Counted from the stretch's first letter, positions 42,349 through 51,739 are shown. The stretch: DNA of 64,000 bases from Pseudomonas sp. RGM2987 (GCF_022952855.1 NZ_JALJDX010000201.1:1-64000), one strand, 5' to 3'. Numbers and translations: made by a program. Notes: generated by a model from the sequence alone, not told the origin.

Positions 42349-42702
42349 TTACCAGCGGCCGTAATGCCCACGTGGCGGGCCGTAGTAATAGCCCCGTGGT
42401 GGTCCGTAATACACCGGCGCCGGGCGGTAGTAGATCGGTTGCTCCACGTACACCGGCTGCGGCTGGTAGTAGACCGGCGGTGGTTGCTGCACATAGACCG
42501 GCTGCGGCTGGACGTAGACCGGTTGTTGCTGCACATACACCGGCCGATCACGGTTGATGATGGCTGAGCCGACGATGGCCGAACCGACGATGGCGCCAAA
42601 CACGGCGGGCCCCTCCCAACCACCACGGCCATGGGCGGATGCCTGGCCGGTGACCGCGAGTGCCCCCACGAGCAGGGCGATTAAGGGAAGTTTACGCTTC
42701 AT
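42349..42702 (-). CDS. Exported Pro/Tyr/Gln repeat protein
   Basis: A 117-aa protein with a Sec signal peptide (KRKLPLIALLVGALAVTG, then ASAHG) and a Gly-rich hydrophobic segment GAIVGSAIVGSAIIN. A C-terminal region of tandem short repeats follows: PVYVQQQ, PVYVQPQ, PVYVQQPP, PVYYQPQ, PVYVEQP, ending PPRGYYYGPPRGHYGRW. It is secreted, probably to the outer membrane or cell surface. Function is unknown. The start MKRKLP at 42702 follows an AGGAAC-type ribosome site. Confidence 0.8.
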   Translation of the reverse strand: MKRKLPLIALLVGALAVTGQASAHGRGGWEGPAVFGAIVGSAIVGSAIINRDRPVYVQQQPVYVQPQPVYVQQPPPVYYQPQPVYVEQPIYYRPAPVYYGPPRGYYYGPPRGHYGRW

Positions 42703-42880
42703 GGCTTGTTCCTCGTTCCGGCCCCGGCGCCTGTGGTCTGCAACAGACCCGATGAGGGTCGCGGGGTTACTTGCTATGACAGCGATTTTCACAGGATTTG
42801 CGACGCCGTTGGGTAAATATTGTGTAAGGTCTGCGGGGGCGGTGCTTCCGTCTGTCTGAAAGTGAACGCAAGGAACCAAC

Positions 42881-43702
42881 ATGCAAATCAATCCCAACAA
42901 AGACACGCAGCTGTGCATGTCGCTCTCGGGGCGTCCCGGCAATTTCGGCCTGCGGTTTCATAATCACTTGTATGAGCAGATGGGCCTGAATTTCTACTAC
43001 AAGGCCTTCAGCAGCCAGGACCTGCCAGGCGCAGTCCGGGGTATTCGCGCCCTGGGCATTCGCGGCTGCGGGGTGTCGATGCCGTTCAAGGAAGCCTGCA
43101 TCGCTCTGGTCGACGAGCTGGATCCTTCTGCCGCGGCCATCCAGTCCATCAACACCATTGTCAACACCAACGGCCATTTGAAGGCCTACAACACCGATTA
43201 CATCGCTGTTGCGCAGTTGCTCGAAACCCACGCAGTACCCAAGGACGCAAGCTTTGCCCTGCGCGGCAGCGGTGGCATGGCCAAGGCCGTGGCGAGTGCC
43301 CTGCGCGATGGTGGCTACCAGAACGGCTTGATCGTGGCCCGCAACGAAACCACCGGACGGGCCCTGGCCAAGTCCCTGGGTTACGAATGGCAAGCCGAGC
43401 TGGGGGACGCGCGGCCCCGGATGCTGATCAACGTCACGCCAATCGGCATGACCGGCGGGCCGGAGGCCGATCACCTGGCATTTGCCCCCGAAGCCATCGT
43501 CGCGGCCCAAACGGTGTTCGACGTGGTGGCGATCCCGCCGGAAACACCGCTGATCGTGCGCGCCCGGGCCGAAGGCAAGCGGCTTATCACCGGGCTGGAA
43601 GTGATTGCGATCCAGGCCCTGGAGCAGTTCGTGTTGTACACCGGCGTGCGCCCCAGCCTGGAACAGTTCGAAAAAGCCGTGGCGTTTGCCCGGCCTGCGT
43701 AG
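42881..43702 (+). CDS. Shikimate 5-dehydrogenase-like protein
   Basis: A 273-aa member of the AroE/YdiB superfamily, of the HI0607-like group (SdhL) rather than canonical AroE. Segments: LSGRPGNFGLRFHNHLYEQ (substrate loop differs from the SxSPxxHN of AroE), GVSMPFKEACIALVD, NTIVNTNGHLKAYNTDY, and the NAD(P) loop GSGGMAKAVA in place of GAGGAARA. MLINVTPIGM follows. Its preferred substrate and cofactor cannot be told; HI0607-type enzymes have weak shikimate activity. An AAGGAA ribosome site precedes the ATG. Confidence 0.85.
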   Translation: MQINPNKDTQLCMSLSGRPGNFGLRFHNHLYEQMGLNFYYKAFSSQDLPGAVRGIRALGIRGCGVSMPFKEACIALVDELDPSAAAIQSINTIVNTNGHLKAYNTDYIAVAQLLETHAVPKDASFALRGSGGMAKAVASALRDGGYQNGLIVARNETTGRALAKSLGYEWQAELGDARPRMLINVTPIGMTGGPEADHLAFAPEAIVAAQTVFDVVAIPPETPLIVRARAEGKRLITGLEVIAIQALEQFVLYTGVRPSLEQFEKAVAFARPA

Positions 43703-43705
43703 GGG

Positions 43706-44353
43706 CTATTCCAGCCGCGCCAGCCGCTCTTCCAGAGCGGCAATCCGCGCTTCGAGCTCTTCGAAGCGCTCGAGCGAGACGCCACCGCCGGCATGGCGCT
43801 CGGTGGGTTGGTGGCGGGCGGCAAGGATCGCTTCGATGTCCGCCGGGTCGCCCATGGCGTGCACATAGCGGTCTTCACGCTGGCCGGCCTGGCGCGGCAC
43901 CAGTAGCGCCAATCCGCGGGCAATCAACCGTTCAAGCTGATGCACCACTTGTTCGGCATCTTCGAAGTCGTGCATCCGACCGCTACGGGTCAGCAGCTCA
44001 TTGATCGTCTGCGGGCCACGCAGGAACAGCAAGCCCATGAGGATCATCTGGGCCGGCACGAGCTCCAGGGCCTTGTCGATCCGATGTTCCCAGCGGTCGG
44101 CGCGGCTGCCCATCACCAGTCGGGTAAAACCGCGACCTTCCAGCGCCCGCAGGCTTTGGCCGACCTGGCCCGGGTTGAGGTTCATCACCGGTTCGCGGCT
44201 GGTCTTCTGGTTGCAGGCCAGCACCAGGGCGTTGAGGGTCAGCGGGTAGGTCTCGGGATTGGTCGCCTGCTTTTCGACCAGGGCGCCCAGGATGCGGATT
44301 TCCGTGCTGTTGAGCCGTGGTTCGGCAGCCTGGCTTTGTTCTTCGATGCTCAT
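43706..44353 (-). CDS. YceH/UPF0502 (DUF480) protein
   Basis: A 215-aa protein with two winged-helix-like repeats typical of Yce[26 protein letters not shown] and [23 protein letters not shown]-terminal coiled coil ([19 protein letters not shown]) ends the protein. Function is unknown. It runs convergently with the shikimate-dehydrogenase-like gene, separated by 3 nt. Confidence 0.9.
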   Translation of the reverse strand: MSIEEQSQAAEPRLNSTEIRILGALVEKQATNPETYPLTLNALVLACNQKTSREPVMNLNPGQVGQSLRALEGRGFTRLVMGSRADRWEHRIDKALELVPAQMILMGLLFLRGPQTINELLTRSGRMHDFEDAEQVVHQLERLIARGLALLVPRQAGQREDRYVHAMGDPADIEAILAARHQPTERHAGGGVSLERFEELEARIAALEERLARLE

Positions 44354-44482
44354 CGCGCGTTCCCTATGCTATGGAAGCCGCCTAGCCTAATCCTTGCGCA
44401 ATAAAAGACAAGCTGTGCAATCAGCCGTGGCTATAATCGCCTCCGTTCGATTGTCCTTTCCTGCCACCTGCATGAGATTGCC

Positions 44483-44992
44483 ATGACTATTTCCCTGTAC
44501 GCTGCCTCCGTTCCGGTCTTCAAACAGATGCTCAACGCCCTGAGCGACGTGCTGAACAAGGCCGAAGCCCACGCCACCGCGAAGAACATCGAGCCGAACG
44601 CTTTCCTGCAAGCGCGCCTGTACCCGGACATGTTCCCGCTGGTGCGCCAGGTGCAGATTGCCGTGGACTTCGCCAAAGGTGTTTCGGCGCGTCTGGCTGA
44701 AATCGAAGTGCCAAAGTATGAAGACAGCGAAACCACCTTCGCCGACCTGCAAGCGCTGATCGCCAAGGTACTGGCTTTCATCGAAGGCATCAGCCCGGCG
44801 CAGATCGATGGCAAGGAAGGCATCGAAATCGTCACCCGTCCGGGCACGCCGAAGGAAAAACGCTTCACCGGCCAGAACTACCTGTTGACCTACGGCCTGC
44901 CGCAGTTCTTCTTCCACGTCACCACCACCTACGCCTTGCTGCGTCACAACGGCGTGGAAGTGGGCAAGCGGGATTACATGGGCGCGTTCTGA
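44483..44992 (+). CDS. DUF1993 family protein
   Basis: A 169-aa soluble protein of the DUF1993 family, related to DinB-like four-helix bundles. Text: SLYAASVPVFKQMLNALSDVL, FPLVRQVQIAVDFAKG, FTGQNYLLTYGLPQFFFHVT and YALLRHNGVEVGKRDYMG. Its function is unknown. A TTGCC-ATG start is followed by a clean frame, and a terminator follows the stop. Confidence 0.9.
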   Translation: MTISLYAASVPVFKQMLNALSDVLNKAEAHATAKNIEPNAFLQARLYPDMFPLVRQVQIAVDFAKGVSARLAEIEVPKYEDSETTFADLQALIAKVLAFIEGISPAQIDGKEGIEIVTRPGTPKEKRFTGQNYLLTYGLPQFFFHVTTTYALLRHNGVEVGKRDYMGAF

Positions 44993-45004
44993 TCACGCCG
45001 ATGT

Positions 45005-45047
45005 AAAAAAGCCCGGAACGGTTTACGCCGTTCCGGGCTTCTTTTTG
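45005..45047 (+). terminator. Intrinsic terminator after the DUF1993 gene
   Basis: AGCCCGGAACGG and CCGTTCCGGGCT pair across TTTACG (in part), flanked by A6 and a CTTTTTG tail. Confidence 0.9.
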
Positions 45048-45097
45048 TCTGTGGCATTGTCGGTGAATGTACCGCCGTCATCGTCGGATCGCCGCCC

Positions 45098-45358
45098 GGA
45101 GCAAGCTCGCTCCCACAGGGGTTCGTGGGTGGTCACAGGATCCGCATCCACCATAAATCCCCTGTGGGAGCGCAATGCGGTTCTCTTAATGCGTATGAAC
45201 TCCTCGTGGCGAGGGGGCTTGCTCCCGCTGGGCTGCGCAGCAGCCCTTTTTTTGTGAGCGCTTCGCACTCAAGCGGGAGCAAGCTCCCTCGCCACGGGTT
45301 CAGCGATGCCCTTAAGTAAACAGCGTTACCTGTGGGAGCGCGAGCTTGTTCGCGATGA
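45098..45358. repeat. Repeat cluster: two family B arms around a family A REPIN
   Basis: Family B arms at 45098-45120 and 45161-45174 face each other. A full family A REPIN spans 45206-45295 (GTGGCGAGGG... CCCTCGCCAC). Another family B arm lies at 45330-45358. They fill the 390-nt gap before sstT; no gene is seen in it. Confidence 0.8.
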
Positions 45359-45381
45359 GGTCGGTACAGGCGACGCGGTCA

Positions 45382-46614
45382 TTAAGCCGTACGTGTGAGT
45401 CTCTGTTCCTCACCCAGGCAAGCCGCTGCGGTGAACAACACATCGGTGGACGAGTTCAACGCCGTCTCCGCCGAGTCTTGCAAAACACCGATGATGAACC
45501 CCACCGCGACCACTTGCATGGCGATTTCGCTGGGTATGCCGAACAGGCTGCACGCCAGCGGAATCAGCAACAGCGAACCACCGGCCACGCCGGAGGCACC
45601 GCAGGCGCAGATGGCTGCGACCACGCTCAGCAGCACGGCCGTCGGCACGTCCACCGCGATGCCCAGGGTGTGCACCGCCGCGAGGGTCAGCACGGTGATG
45701 GTGATGGCGGCGCCGGCCATGTTGATGGTTGCGCCCAACGGGATGGATACCGAGTAGGTGTCTTCGTGCAGGCCCAGGCGCTTGCTCAGTGCCAGGTTCA
45801 CCGGGATGTTCGCCGCCGAACTGCGGGTGAAGAACGCGGTGATGCCGCTCTCGCGCAAGCAAGTGAATACCAGCGGGAACGGGTTGCGACGCAACTTCCA
45901 GAACACGATCAACGGGTTGACCACCAGCGCGACGAACAGCATGCAGCCGATCAGCACGGTGAGCAGTTGCAGGTAGCCGAGCAGGGCGCCGAAGCCAGAG
46001 GTGGCGAGAGTCGAGGCTACCAAACCGAAAATTCCCAGCGGGGCGAAGCTGATGACCAGGCGTACGAGCACGGTCACGCCCTCGGACAGATCCCCCAGCA
46101 CGGTGCGCGTGGTCTCGCCAGCGTGACGGATGGCAATGCCCATGCCGATGGCCCAGGCCAGGATGCCGATGAAGTTACCGTCGATCAGCGCCCGTACCGG
46201 GTTATCCACCACGCTGAGCAGCAGGCTTTGCAGCACTTCGCTGATGCCACCGGGAGCGGTGACGGCCACATCATGGGTCGACAGCACCAGGCTGGACGGA
46301 AACAGCGTGCTGGCCACGACCGCGACCACGGCCGCGGCGAAAGTACCCAGCAGATACAGGAACAGGATCGGCCGGATGTGGGTTTCCTGGCCGTGCTTGT
46401 GGTTGGCAATCGACGCCATCACCAGCACGAAGACCAGGATCGGTGCCACGGCCTTGAGCGCGGATACAAAGACCTTGCCGATGAAGGCGCTGGACTTCGC
46501 CACCTCGGGCGCCAGCCAGGCCAGGGCAATGCCGATGACCAGGCCGATGACGATCTGCGTCACCAGGCCGGTGCGTTTGAGGCGTTGAAAAAGAGAAGGG
46601 GAGGAAGCAGTCAT
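45382..46614 (-). CDS. sstT: Serine/threonine:Na+ symporter SstT
   Basis: A 410-aa DAACS-family transporter that imports serine and threonine with Na+. Signatures: the serine-rich re-entrant loop [36 protein letters not shown] (NMDGT-equivalent motif written NMAG), [20 protein letters not shown] and [18 protein letters not shown]. The ATG at 46614 ([16 protein letters not shown]) matches the family length; the upstream frame is unlikely. Confidence 0.95.
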   Translation of the reverse strand: MTASSPSLFQRLKRTGLVTQIVIGLVIGIALAWLAPEVAKSSAFIGKVFVSALKAVAPILVFVLVMASIANHKHGQETHIRPILFLYLLGTFAAAVVAVVASTLFPSSLVLSTHDVAVTAPGGISEVLQSLLLSVVDNPVRALIDGNFIGILAWAIGMGIAIRHAGETTRTVLGDLSEGVTVLVRLVISFAPLGIFGLVASTLATSGFGALLGYLQLLTVLIGCMLFVALVVNPLIVFWKLRRNPFPLVFTCLRESGITAFFTRSSAANIPVNLALSKRLGLHEDTYSVSIPLGATINMAGAAITITVLTLAAVHTLGIAVDVPTAVLLSVVAAICACGASGVAGGSLLLIPLACSLFGIPSEIAMQVVAVGFIIGVLQDSAETALNSSTDVLFTAAACLGEEQRLTRTA

Positions 46615-46891
46615 AGCGGCATCTCGATTTATTGTGTGCGACGGTCTGCGAATCAGGGCAACAAGCGGGCAGGCCACATGAGCGGACCGGGGGGAAGTAC
46701 GGCGTTTGCAGGGCGCGGACTTTACCACAGCCCGGTAAAAGATCTGACGGACCTGTGACGATACGTCACCCGGATGTTTGAGCGCTTTTGTCCGGCGCTG
46801 GCATTCTGTTAGGCTGTGTCCTTCTCACTTATCTTCCGCCAGCGGGCCTCAGGGCTAGAACGCTGGTGTTGTCGTTTTGCTGGAGTTTTGC

Positions 46892-48052
46892 ATGTTGTTA
46901 CCCATTTTCCTGTTGTCGGCCGCTGGCTTCACGGTGCTGACTACGGAATTCATCATCGTCGGCCTGCTGCCTTCCATCGCTCGCGACTTGCAGGTCAGCA
47001 TTCCGCAGGCCGGGCTGCTGGTGACGTTGTTCGCGTTCACAGTGGCGGCGTTCGGCCCGTTCCTGACGGCTTTCTTCGCTCGCTTCGAGCGGCGCAAGTT
47101 GTTTATCAGCGTGCTGGTAATGTTCGGGCTCGCCAATCTGCTGGCGACGTTCGCGCCCAACATCTGGGTGATGGCGATTGCCCGGTTGGTTCCGGCCCTT
47201 GGCCTGCCGGTGTTCTGGGCGCTCGCCAGTGAAACGGCCGTGGATATTGTCGGCCCCGAGTACGCCGGCCGTGCCATCGCCCGGATCGGCTTTGGCATCG
47301 TCTGCGCAACGGTATTCGGCATCCCGGTGGGCACGCTGATCTCCGATGCGTTCGGCTGGCGCAGCGCTTTTGCGATCCTGGCGGTCATCGCCTTCGCCAA
47401 GGCGTTGCTGCTGTTCATCTATTTGCCGAAAACCAACCTGCACCAGCATCAGGTGAGCTTGCGTTCGCAATTGAAGATCCTGCGCAGCCCGCTGATGCAA
47501 GGTCACGTGTTGTTGTCGATCCTGGTCTTCAGCGGCATGTTCACCGCCTACACCTACCTGGCGGATATCCTCGAGCGCCTTGCCGGGTTCGATGGCACGC
47601 TGGTGGGCTGGTGCCTGATGGGCTTCGGCGCCGTGGGATTGGTGGGTAACTCCCTGGGCGGACGCGCGGTGGACCGGCATCCGTTGATTGCGTCGATGGT
47701 GTTCTGCCTGTTCATGATCGGCGGCATGGTGGCGTTGGTGCCGAGCATCCATTCGGCCCTCGGGCTGGCGGCAGCGATGGGAATCTGGGGCGTGACCCAG
47801 GCGGCGTTATTTCTGGTCAGCCATGTGCGGTTGATGAAGGCAGCTCCCGAGGCGCCGGCGTTTGCCGCCTCGTTGAACATCGCCGGTGCCAACCTGGGGA
47901 TCGGCCTGGGGGCGATGGTCGGTGGCCGGGTGATCGATACCCTGGGCCTTGGCAGCGTCGGTTTCGCCGCGGCGGGGTTCATCCTGGTGTCGATCCTGCT
48001 GGCGTTGTTGCTGATGACCTTCAAGCCCCGTGCGACCTGCATGGAGGGCTAG
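46892..48052 (+). CDS. MFS transporter of the DHA1 type
   Basis: A 386-aa, 12-helix major facilitator. Helix 1 text LTTEFIIVGLLPSIARDLQV is typical of drug/sugar exporters of the AraJ/YdeA/NepI branch; the A-motif loop is FFARFERRKLF. Loop 6-7 is short. The GGAG ribosome site lies 8 nt before the ATG at 46892. Substrate unknown. The stop codon overlaps that of the convergent nhaR gene by 4 nt. Confidence 0.85.
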   Translation: MLLPIFLLSAAGFTVLTTEFIIVGLLPSIARDLQVSIPQAGLLVTLFAFTVAAFGPFLTAFFARFERRKLFISVLVMFGLANLLATFAPNIWVMAIARLVPALGLPVFWALASETAVDIVGPEYAGRAIARIGFGIVCATVFGIPVGTLISDAFGWRSAFAILAVIAFAKALLLFIYLPKTNLHQHQVSLRSQLKILRSPLMQGHVLLSILVFSGMFTAYTYLADILERLAGFDGTLVGWCLMGFGAVGLVGNSLGGRAVDRHPLIASMVFCLFMIGGMVALVPSIHSALGLAAAMGIWGVTQAALFLVSHVRLMKAAPEAPAFAASLNIAGANLGIGLGAMVGGRVIDTLGLGSVGFAAAGFILVSILLALLLMTFKPRATCMEG

Positions 48053-48945
48053 GCGCTGAACAGTTCGCGACGCGCCCCTTCGGCAATCGCCACGATGCCT
48101 GGGTGGCTGACCTTGCGTTCCACCGAGATGGCGTAGAAAGACTCGCGTACGGCGTCGGTCTGGCCGATCACCTCGACGCCGTATTGGCGCTTCACCTCTT
48201 CGGCGATCACGCTGGGGCCAATGAAGATTCCGCTGCCTGACTGACCGAACGCCTGCATCAAGGCACTGTCGTCGAACTCACCCACGATACGGGGCTGAAT
48301 CTGCTGCTCGGCGAACCAGCGTTGCAGGCGGCTGCCTACCACCGTTTCCGGCCCGGGAATCAACAGCGGGGCGTCATGCAGGCCGGTGGGAAAACCCTGC
48401 CCGTAGCGTTCGGCCAGTGCGTCGGTGGCAAAAAAGCTGATCCCGCATTCTCCCAGCTTCTGGCTGTAGCCCTTGATGTCCAGGTGGCTTGGCATCGGGC
48501 TGTCGGAAATCACCAGGTCCAGACGCTGGATTGCCAGGTCCGCCAGCAACCGTTCCAGCTTGTCCTCGCGGCAGGTGATGCGCAGCGGCTCGCTCAATTC
48601 CATGGTCGGCGCCAACAGTCGATAGACGATGGACTTGGGGACCACGTCCGCCACCCCGACCCGGAACAGGGTCTGTTGCTCGTTGGGCTGGGCCCGCAGC
48701 ATCAGCTCCAGTTCGCCGCCCAGTTGGAACATGTGTTCGGCGTAGGGCAGCGTCTGTCGGCCGGCTTCGGTCAGCTCCAACTGCCGCCCGACACGACGAA
48801 ACAATTTGATGTTATAGGTCTGCTCGAACAGGGAAATCTGTCCGCTGATGGTTTGCGGGGTCAGATTCAGTTGCTCGCAGGCCCGCACGATGCTGCCTGT
48901 CTTTGCCACCACCCAAAAGTAATGCAACTGCCGGTAATTGAGCAT
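48049..48945 (-). CDS. nhaR: LysR-family regulator, NhaR type
   Basis: A 298-aa LysR-type regulator. The N-terminal HTH (LNYRQLHYFWVVAKTGSIVR, QLNLTPQTISGQISLFEQ) is distinctive of NhaR, with YNIKLFRRVGRQLELTEAG next. The effector domain contains ISDSPMPSHLDIKGYSQKLG. NhaR activates Na+/H+ antiporter genes in E. coli in response to Na+; no nhaA is nearby here. The start MLNYRQL at 48945 is the family start; upstream frame is spurious. Confidence 0.88.
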   Translation of the reverse strand: MLNYRQLHYFWVVAKTGSIVRACEQLNLTPQTISGQISLFEQTYNIKLFRRVGRQLELTEAGRQTLPYAEHMFQLGGELELMLRAQPNEQQTLFRVGVADVVPKSIVYRLLAPTMELSEPLRITCREDKLERLLADLAIQRLDLVISDSPMPSHLDIKGYSQKLGECGISFFATDALAERYGQGFPTGLHDAPLLIPGPETVVGSRLQRWFAEQQIQPRIVGEFDDSALMQAFGQSGSGIFIGPSVIAEEVKRQYGVEVIGQTDAVRESFYAISVERKVSHPGIVAIAEGARRELFSA

Positions 48946-49081
48946 GGGGTCACATATTCGTAAAAACCGAAGTATAACCGCTAAAAATACGAATTTTCCT
49001 GAAGTATTCTGCTCTCTAGAATGCCGAGTCATTGATGGGCCGTCTTATAAGGCTCTTACTCGCGCTGAGAGGTAGCTACTC

Positions 49082-49333
49082 ATGACCTACAAATCCCTCG
49101 GACTTGCCGCTTTGCTGGCGATGTCTTCGATGACCCTGGCAGGCTGCGACCAAGCCGAGAAAAGTGCCCAGCAACTGATGGGGCAGGCGGCCGAAACCGC
49201 CAAGCAGGCCATCGATGACACCCATAAGGCTGCCGAGCAAGCCCTCAGCGAAGCCACCGGCGGGTTGATCAAGCCCGGGAAAAAGCCGGCGGACGAGGCT
49301 GACGAATCCGAACCCTCCACCAAAACCCTTTAA
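49082..49333 (+). CDS. Small lipoprotein
   Basis: An 83-aa lipoprotein: signal TYKSLGLAALLAMSSMTLAG, then the lipidated Cys (LAGC) near residue 22. The mature part is an Ala/Glu/Lys-rich helix (SAQQLMGQAAETAKQAIDD) with an acidic tail. It may be coil-forming in the periplasm. It is 26 nt upstream of the TerC/YgdQ gene on the same strand and may share its transcript. I do not recognise the family. Confidence 0.85.
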   Translation: MTYKSLGLAALLAMSSMTLAGCDQAEKSAQQLMGQAAETAKQAIDDTHKAAEQALSEATGGLIKPGKKPADEADESEPSTKTL

Positions 49334-49359
49334 CGCGCCACATCAGTCAGGACTGACCC

Positions 49360-50109
49360 ATGGATTATCTTTTACAGCTCGCCGCCAGCCCCACCGCGTG
49401 GATTGCCTTGGCTACCCTGGTCGTCATGGAAATCGTGCTCGGCATCGACAACCTGATCTTCATCTCGATCCTGACCAACAAACTGCCCGAACAGCATCGC
49501 GCCAAGGCGCGGCGTATCGGTATCGGCATGGCATTGATCCTGCGCCTGGGCTTGTTGAGCACCATTGCCTTCATCGTGCAGCTGACCGAGCCTGTGATCG
49601 AAATCCTGGGCCAGGCGTTTTCCTGGAAAGACATGATCCTGATTGCCGGCGGCCTGTTCCTGCTGTGGAAAGCCACCACTGAAATCCACCACAGCATGGA
49701 CCCTGCGCCGAATGACCCGAAGACCGCCACTTCCGGCGTGACCCTGGGCTTTGCCGCCGCTATCAGTCAGATCCTGATGCTCGACCTGGTGTTTTCCATC
49801 GACAGCATTATTACCGCGGTGGGCATGACCGAGCACCTGCCGATCATGATCATCGCCGTGGTGGTATCGGTCCTGGTGATGCTGCTGGCTGCTGAGCCGT
49901 TGGCCAAGTTCATCAACGATAACCCGACGGTGGTGATGTTGGCCCTGGGCTTCCTGATCATGATCGGCATGACGCTGATCGCCGAAGGTTTCGGTGCCCA
50001 CGTGCCTAAGGGCTACATCTACGCGGCCATGGCGTTCTCGGCGGCAATCGAAGTGCTGAACATGCTGTCGCGCCGTGCCAAGCAGAAGGCGTTGGCTGAC
50101 AACGCCTGA
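49360..50109 (+). CDS. TerC/YgdQ-family membrane protein
   Basis: A 249-aa membrane protein with about seven helices. The family signatures are [20 protein letters not shown] and [18 protein letters not shown], both carrying the conserved acidic residues of TerC proteins. Relatives export Mn2+ or other cations (Alx, MeeF/MeeY) or give tellurite resistance; the substrate here is unknown. A strong terminator follows. Confidence 0.9.
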   Translation: MDYLLQLAASPTAWIALATLVVMEIVLGIDNLIFISILTNKLPEQHRAKARRIGIGMALILRLGLLSTIAFIVQLTEPVIEILGQAFSWKDMILIAGGLFLLWKATTEIHHSMDPAPNDPKTATSGVTLGFAAAISQILMLDLVFSIDSIITAVGMTEHLPIMIIAVVVSVLVMLLAAEPLAKFINDNPTVVMLALGFLIMIGMTLIAEGFGAHVPKGYIYAAMAFSAAIEVLNMLSRRAKQKALADNA

Positions 50110-50128
50110 TTTCAGGCAGACAGACAGA

Positions 50129-50161
50129 AGCCGCCCGGGTCGATGCCCGGGCGGTTTTTTT
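50129..50161 (+). terminator. Intrinsic terminator after the TerC/YgdQ gene
   Basis: CCGCCCGGG and CCCGGGCGG pair across TCGATG and are followed by seven T. Confidence 0.93.
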
Positions 50162-50183
50162 CGATCTGGATAAAGGGTTCTGG

Positions 50184-50348
50184 TCAGTGCGCGGCGACGT
50201 GGCGCCGGGCGGTCTTCACGGTTTTATCCGAAGGGACGGATGGCGCGTGATGATGGCGCCGGGCAATCCGCAGCACACCCCACAGCATGGCAGCCGCTAC
50301 GCTCAGCCAGCCGAATATCAGCATCAGGATTGTCGAGGTCAGGCTCAT
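50184..50348 (-). CDS. 54-aa single-helix membrane protein
   Basis: Read leftward from the ATG at 50348: MSLTSTILMLIFGWLSVAAA then MLWGVLRIARR and a His/Lys/Arg-rich tail ending ARRHVAAH. A very strong TAAGGAGG ribosome site lies 6 nt before the ATG. The protein has one membrane helix (about residues 5-27) and a basic C-terminus, which would face the cytoplasm by the positive-inside rule. Its small size means length-filtered annotation would miss it. Function unknown. Confidence 0.75.
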   Translation of the reverse strand: MSLTSTILMLIFGWLSVAAAMLWGVLRIARRHHHAPSVPSDKTVKTARRHVAAH

Positions 50349-50572
50349 CTGTGCCTCCTTATATCCCCGGTTCGGGGCAACGCATTCAGTACAATGGACA
50401 GTCTAGTCGCTCAAGTGTTGCAAGCAGTCGTTCGCCGGCATCGGGAGCGGACCGCTTCGTTCTATCAAAGCCCCGGGACTGTTGTTTAAGGCTATACCCG
50501 AGCCGGTGGGCATCTTATGATCGACTCCCCAAGCCTGGCTCGAATGTCAGGTGCCTGTACAAGAGAGTCATC

Positions 50573-51250
50573 ATGTTGCCGGGAATTTCCTTTTTTCGAT
50601 CACTGGTACTCGCGACGGCCTGCCTCGCGGCCCTGGCGGGTTGCGCGGGCAGCGTGTCGCCGCAGATCCAGCGCCTGCCCGAGCGGGTAGAACTCAACAG
50701 CGTGCCGTTCTATCGGGGCGAAATGTACCAGGGTGCCCCGCAATCGCTGGCCGCCTTGCTGACATTGCAAGGCACGGTGATCACGCCGGGCTTGCTGGAG
50801 AAGTCGTTGCACCTGCCGGGCGGCGAGGCGGACCTGCAGCGCGCGATGCAAACCGTTGCGCGTGACTACGGGTTGGTGGTCTACCCCCTCGACAACAAGC
50901 TGTCGGCGCTGCTTGAGCAGGTTGCAGCCGGTTATCCCGTCCTCGTGCGCTATACCGACGGTTCGGCATTCTGGGCGCAGCCACGGTATGGGATCGTTGC
51001 CGGCTACAACCGTCAGAAGCAGACGGTGTTGTTGCGTTCGGGCATGAATCGGCGTCAGTTGCTGAGTTTTGCTGCGTTTGAGTCAGCCCTCACCGGCGCA
51101 GATGGCTGGGCGGTACTGCTCCAGCGGCCCACGCAGCTTCCGGCCAATGTCGATTCGCAGCGTTGGATGAACGCTGCTCGGGATCTGGCCGGGGCAGGGC
51201 AGGAACAAGCGGCTGCGCGGGCGACCCAGGCATTGGACGCGGCACATTGA
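50573..51250 (+). CDS. C39-peptidase-like lipoprotein without catalytic residues
   Basis: A 225-aa protein with a lipoprotein signal (hydrophobic run ending LAALAGCAG). The fold text follows the single-domain C39 peptidase-like proteins of Pseudomonas: LPERVELNSVPFYRGEMYQ, QVAAGYPVLVRYTDG, VAGYNRQKQTVLLRSG and SFAAFESALTGADGWAVLL. The catalytic YQCGPAAL box of that family, however, reads YQGAPQSL here (Cys to Gly), and the usual His before the VVGYD strand is missing (QPRYGIVAGYN). The protein is probably a binding protein or pseudoprotease in the envelope. Confidence 0.75.
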   Translation: MLPGISFFRSLVLATACLAALAGCAGSVSPQIQRLPERVELNSVPFYRGEMYQGAPQSLAALLTLQGTVITPGLLEKSLHLPGGEADLQRAMQTVARDYGLVVYPLDNKLSALLEQVAAGYPVLVRYTDGSAFWAQPRYGIVAGYNRQKQTVLLRSGMNRRQLLSFAAFESALTGADGWAVLLQRPTQLPANVDSQRWMNAARDLAGAGQEQAAARATQALDAAH

Positions 51251-51350
51251 TCACGCGCCCCGTTCGTCACTTGCCGGGCACGACCCGTCACGGCCAAGGC
51301 TCTGATAATCAGGGCCTGGCGTTTCCAGGCCGTGATTTGAGGAGGCAAGC

Positions 51351-51548
51351 ATGGCGCAGTCCAATACACCCAGGGGACCACATTCTTCCGAGCATTCAAG
51401 CGGCGATGATTTGGGATTCGATCCGGATTCGCCGGATCTCGATGATCCACAGGTCGATCCGGTAGGCCCAGCCAAGGCGCCTCTGGATGAGAAAGAAGAG
51501 CAGGAGAAGTCCAGGGCCCATGATCCGCTTGGCGACTTGAAGCCTTGA
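51351..51548 (+). CDS. Small acidic hydrophilic protein (DUF6021-like)
   Basis: A 65-aa, highly charged, probably disordered protein (PHSSEHSSGDDLGFDPDSPD, LDDPQVDPVGPAKAPLD, KEEQEKSRAHDP). I recall similar short proteins in Pseudomonas, annotated DUF6021; the label is from memory. A strong GAGGAGG ribosome site lies 6 nt before the ATG. Function unknown. Confidence 0.7.
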   Translation: MAQSNTPRGPHSSEHSSGDDLGFDPDSPDLDDPQVDPVGPAKAPLDEKEEQEKSRAHDPLGDLKP

Positions 51549-51600
51549 ACAAAAAAAGCTCGACGGGTCGGCTCATTTTTCATTGAGGGACGCTGAACCT

Positions 51601-51705
51601 GTGGCGAGGGAGCTTGCTCCCGCTTGACCGGGCTGGCGCTCCAGTGCGAAGCGCTCACAAAATGGGTCTGCTGCGCAGCCCAGCGGGAGCAAGCTCCCTC
51701 GCCAC
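51601..51705. repeat. REPIN-type inverted repeat pair (family A)
   Basis: GTGGCGAGGGAGCTTGCTCC and its reverse arm, with a centre containing the CTGCGCAGCCCAG segment. It lies between the acidic-protein gene and convergent pbpG. Confidence 0.85.
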
Positions 51706-51739
51706 GGGTTATCTATGTCCCCTGAATGACCACGACGGA

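Noticed and set aside
42881..43702. Canonical AroE (shikimate pathway) assignment
   Set aside because: The substrate loop and the NAD(P) loop differ from AroE; the HI0607-like group fits better.
45098..45358. CRISPR-like array of repeats
   Set aside because: Repeats differ in orientation and spacing, are palindromic REP arms, and no cas genes are near.
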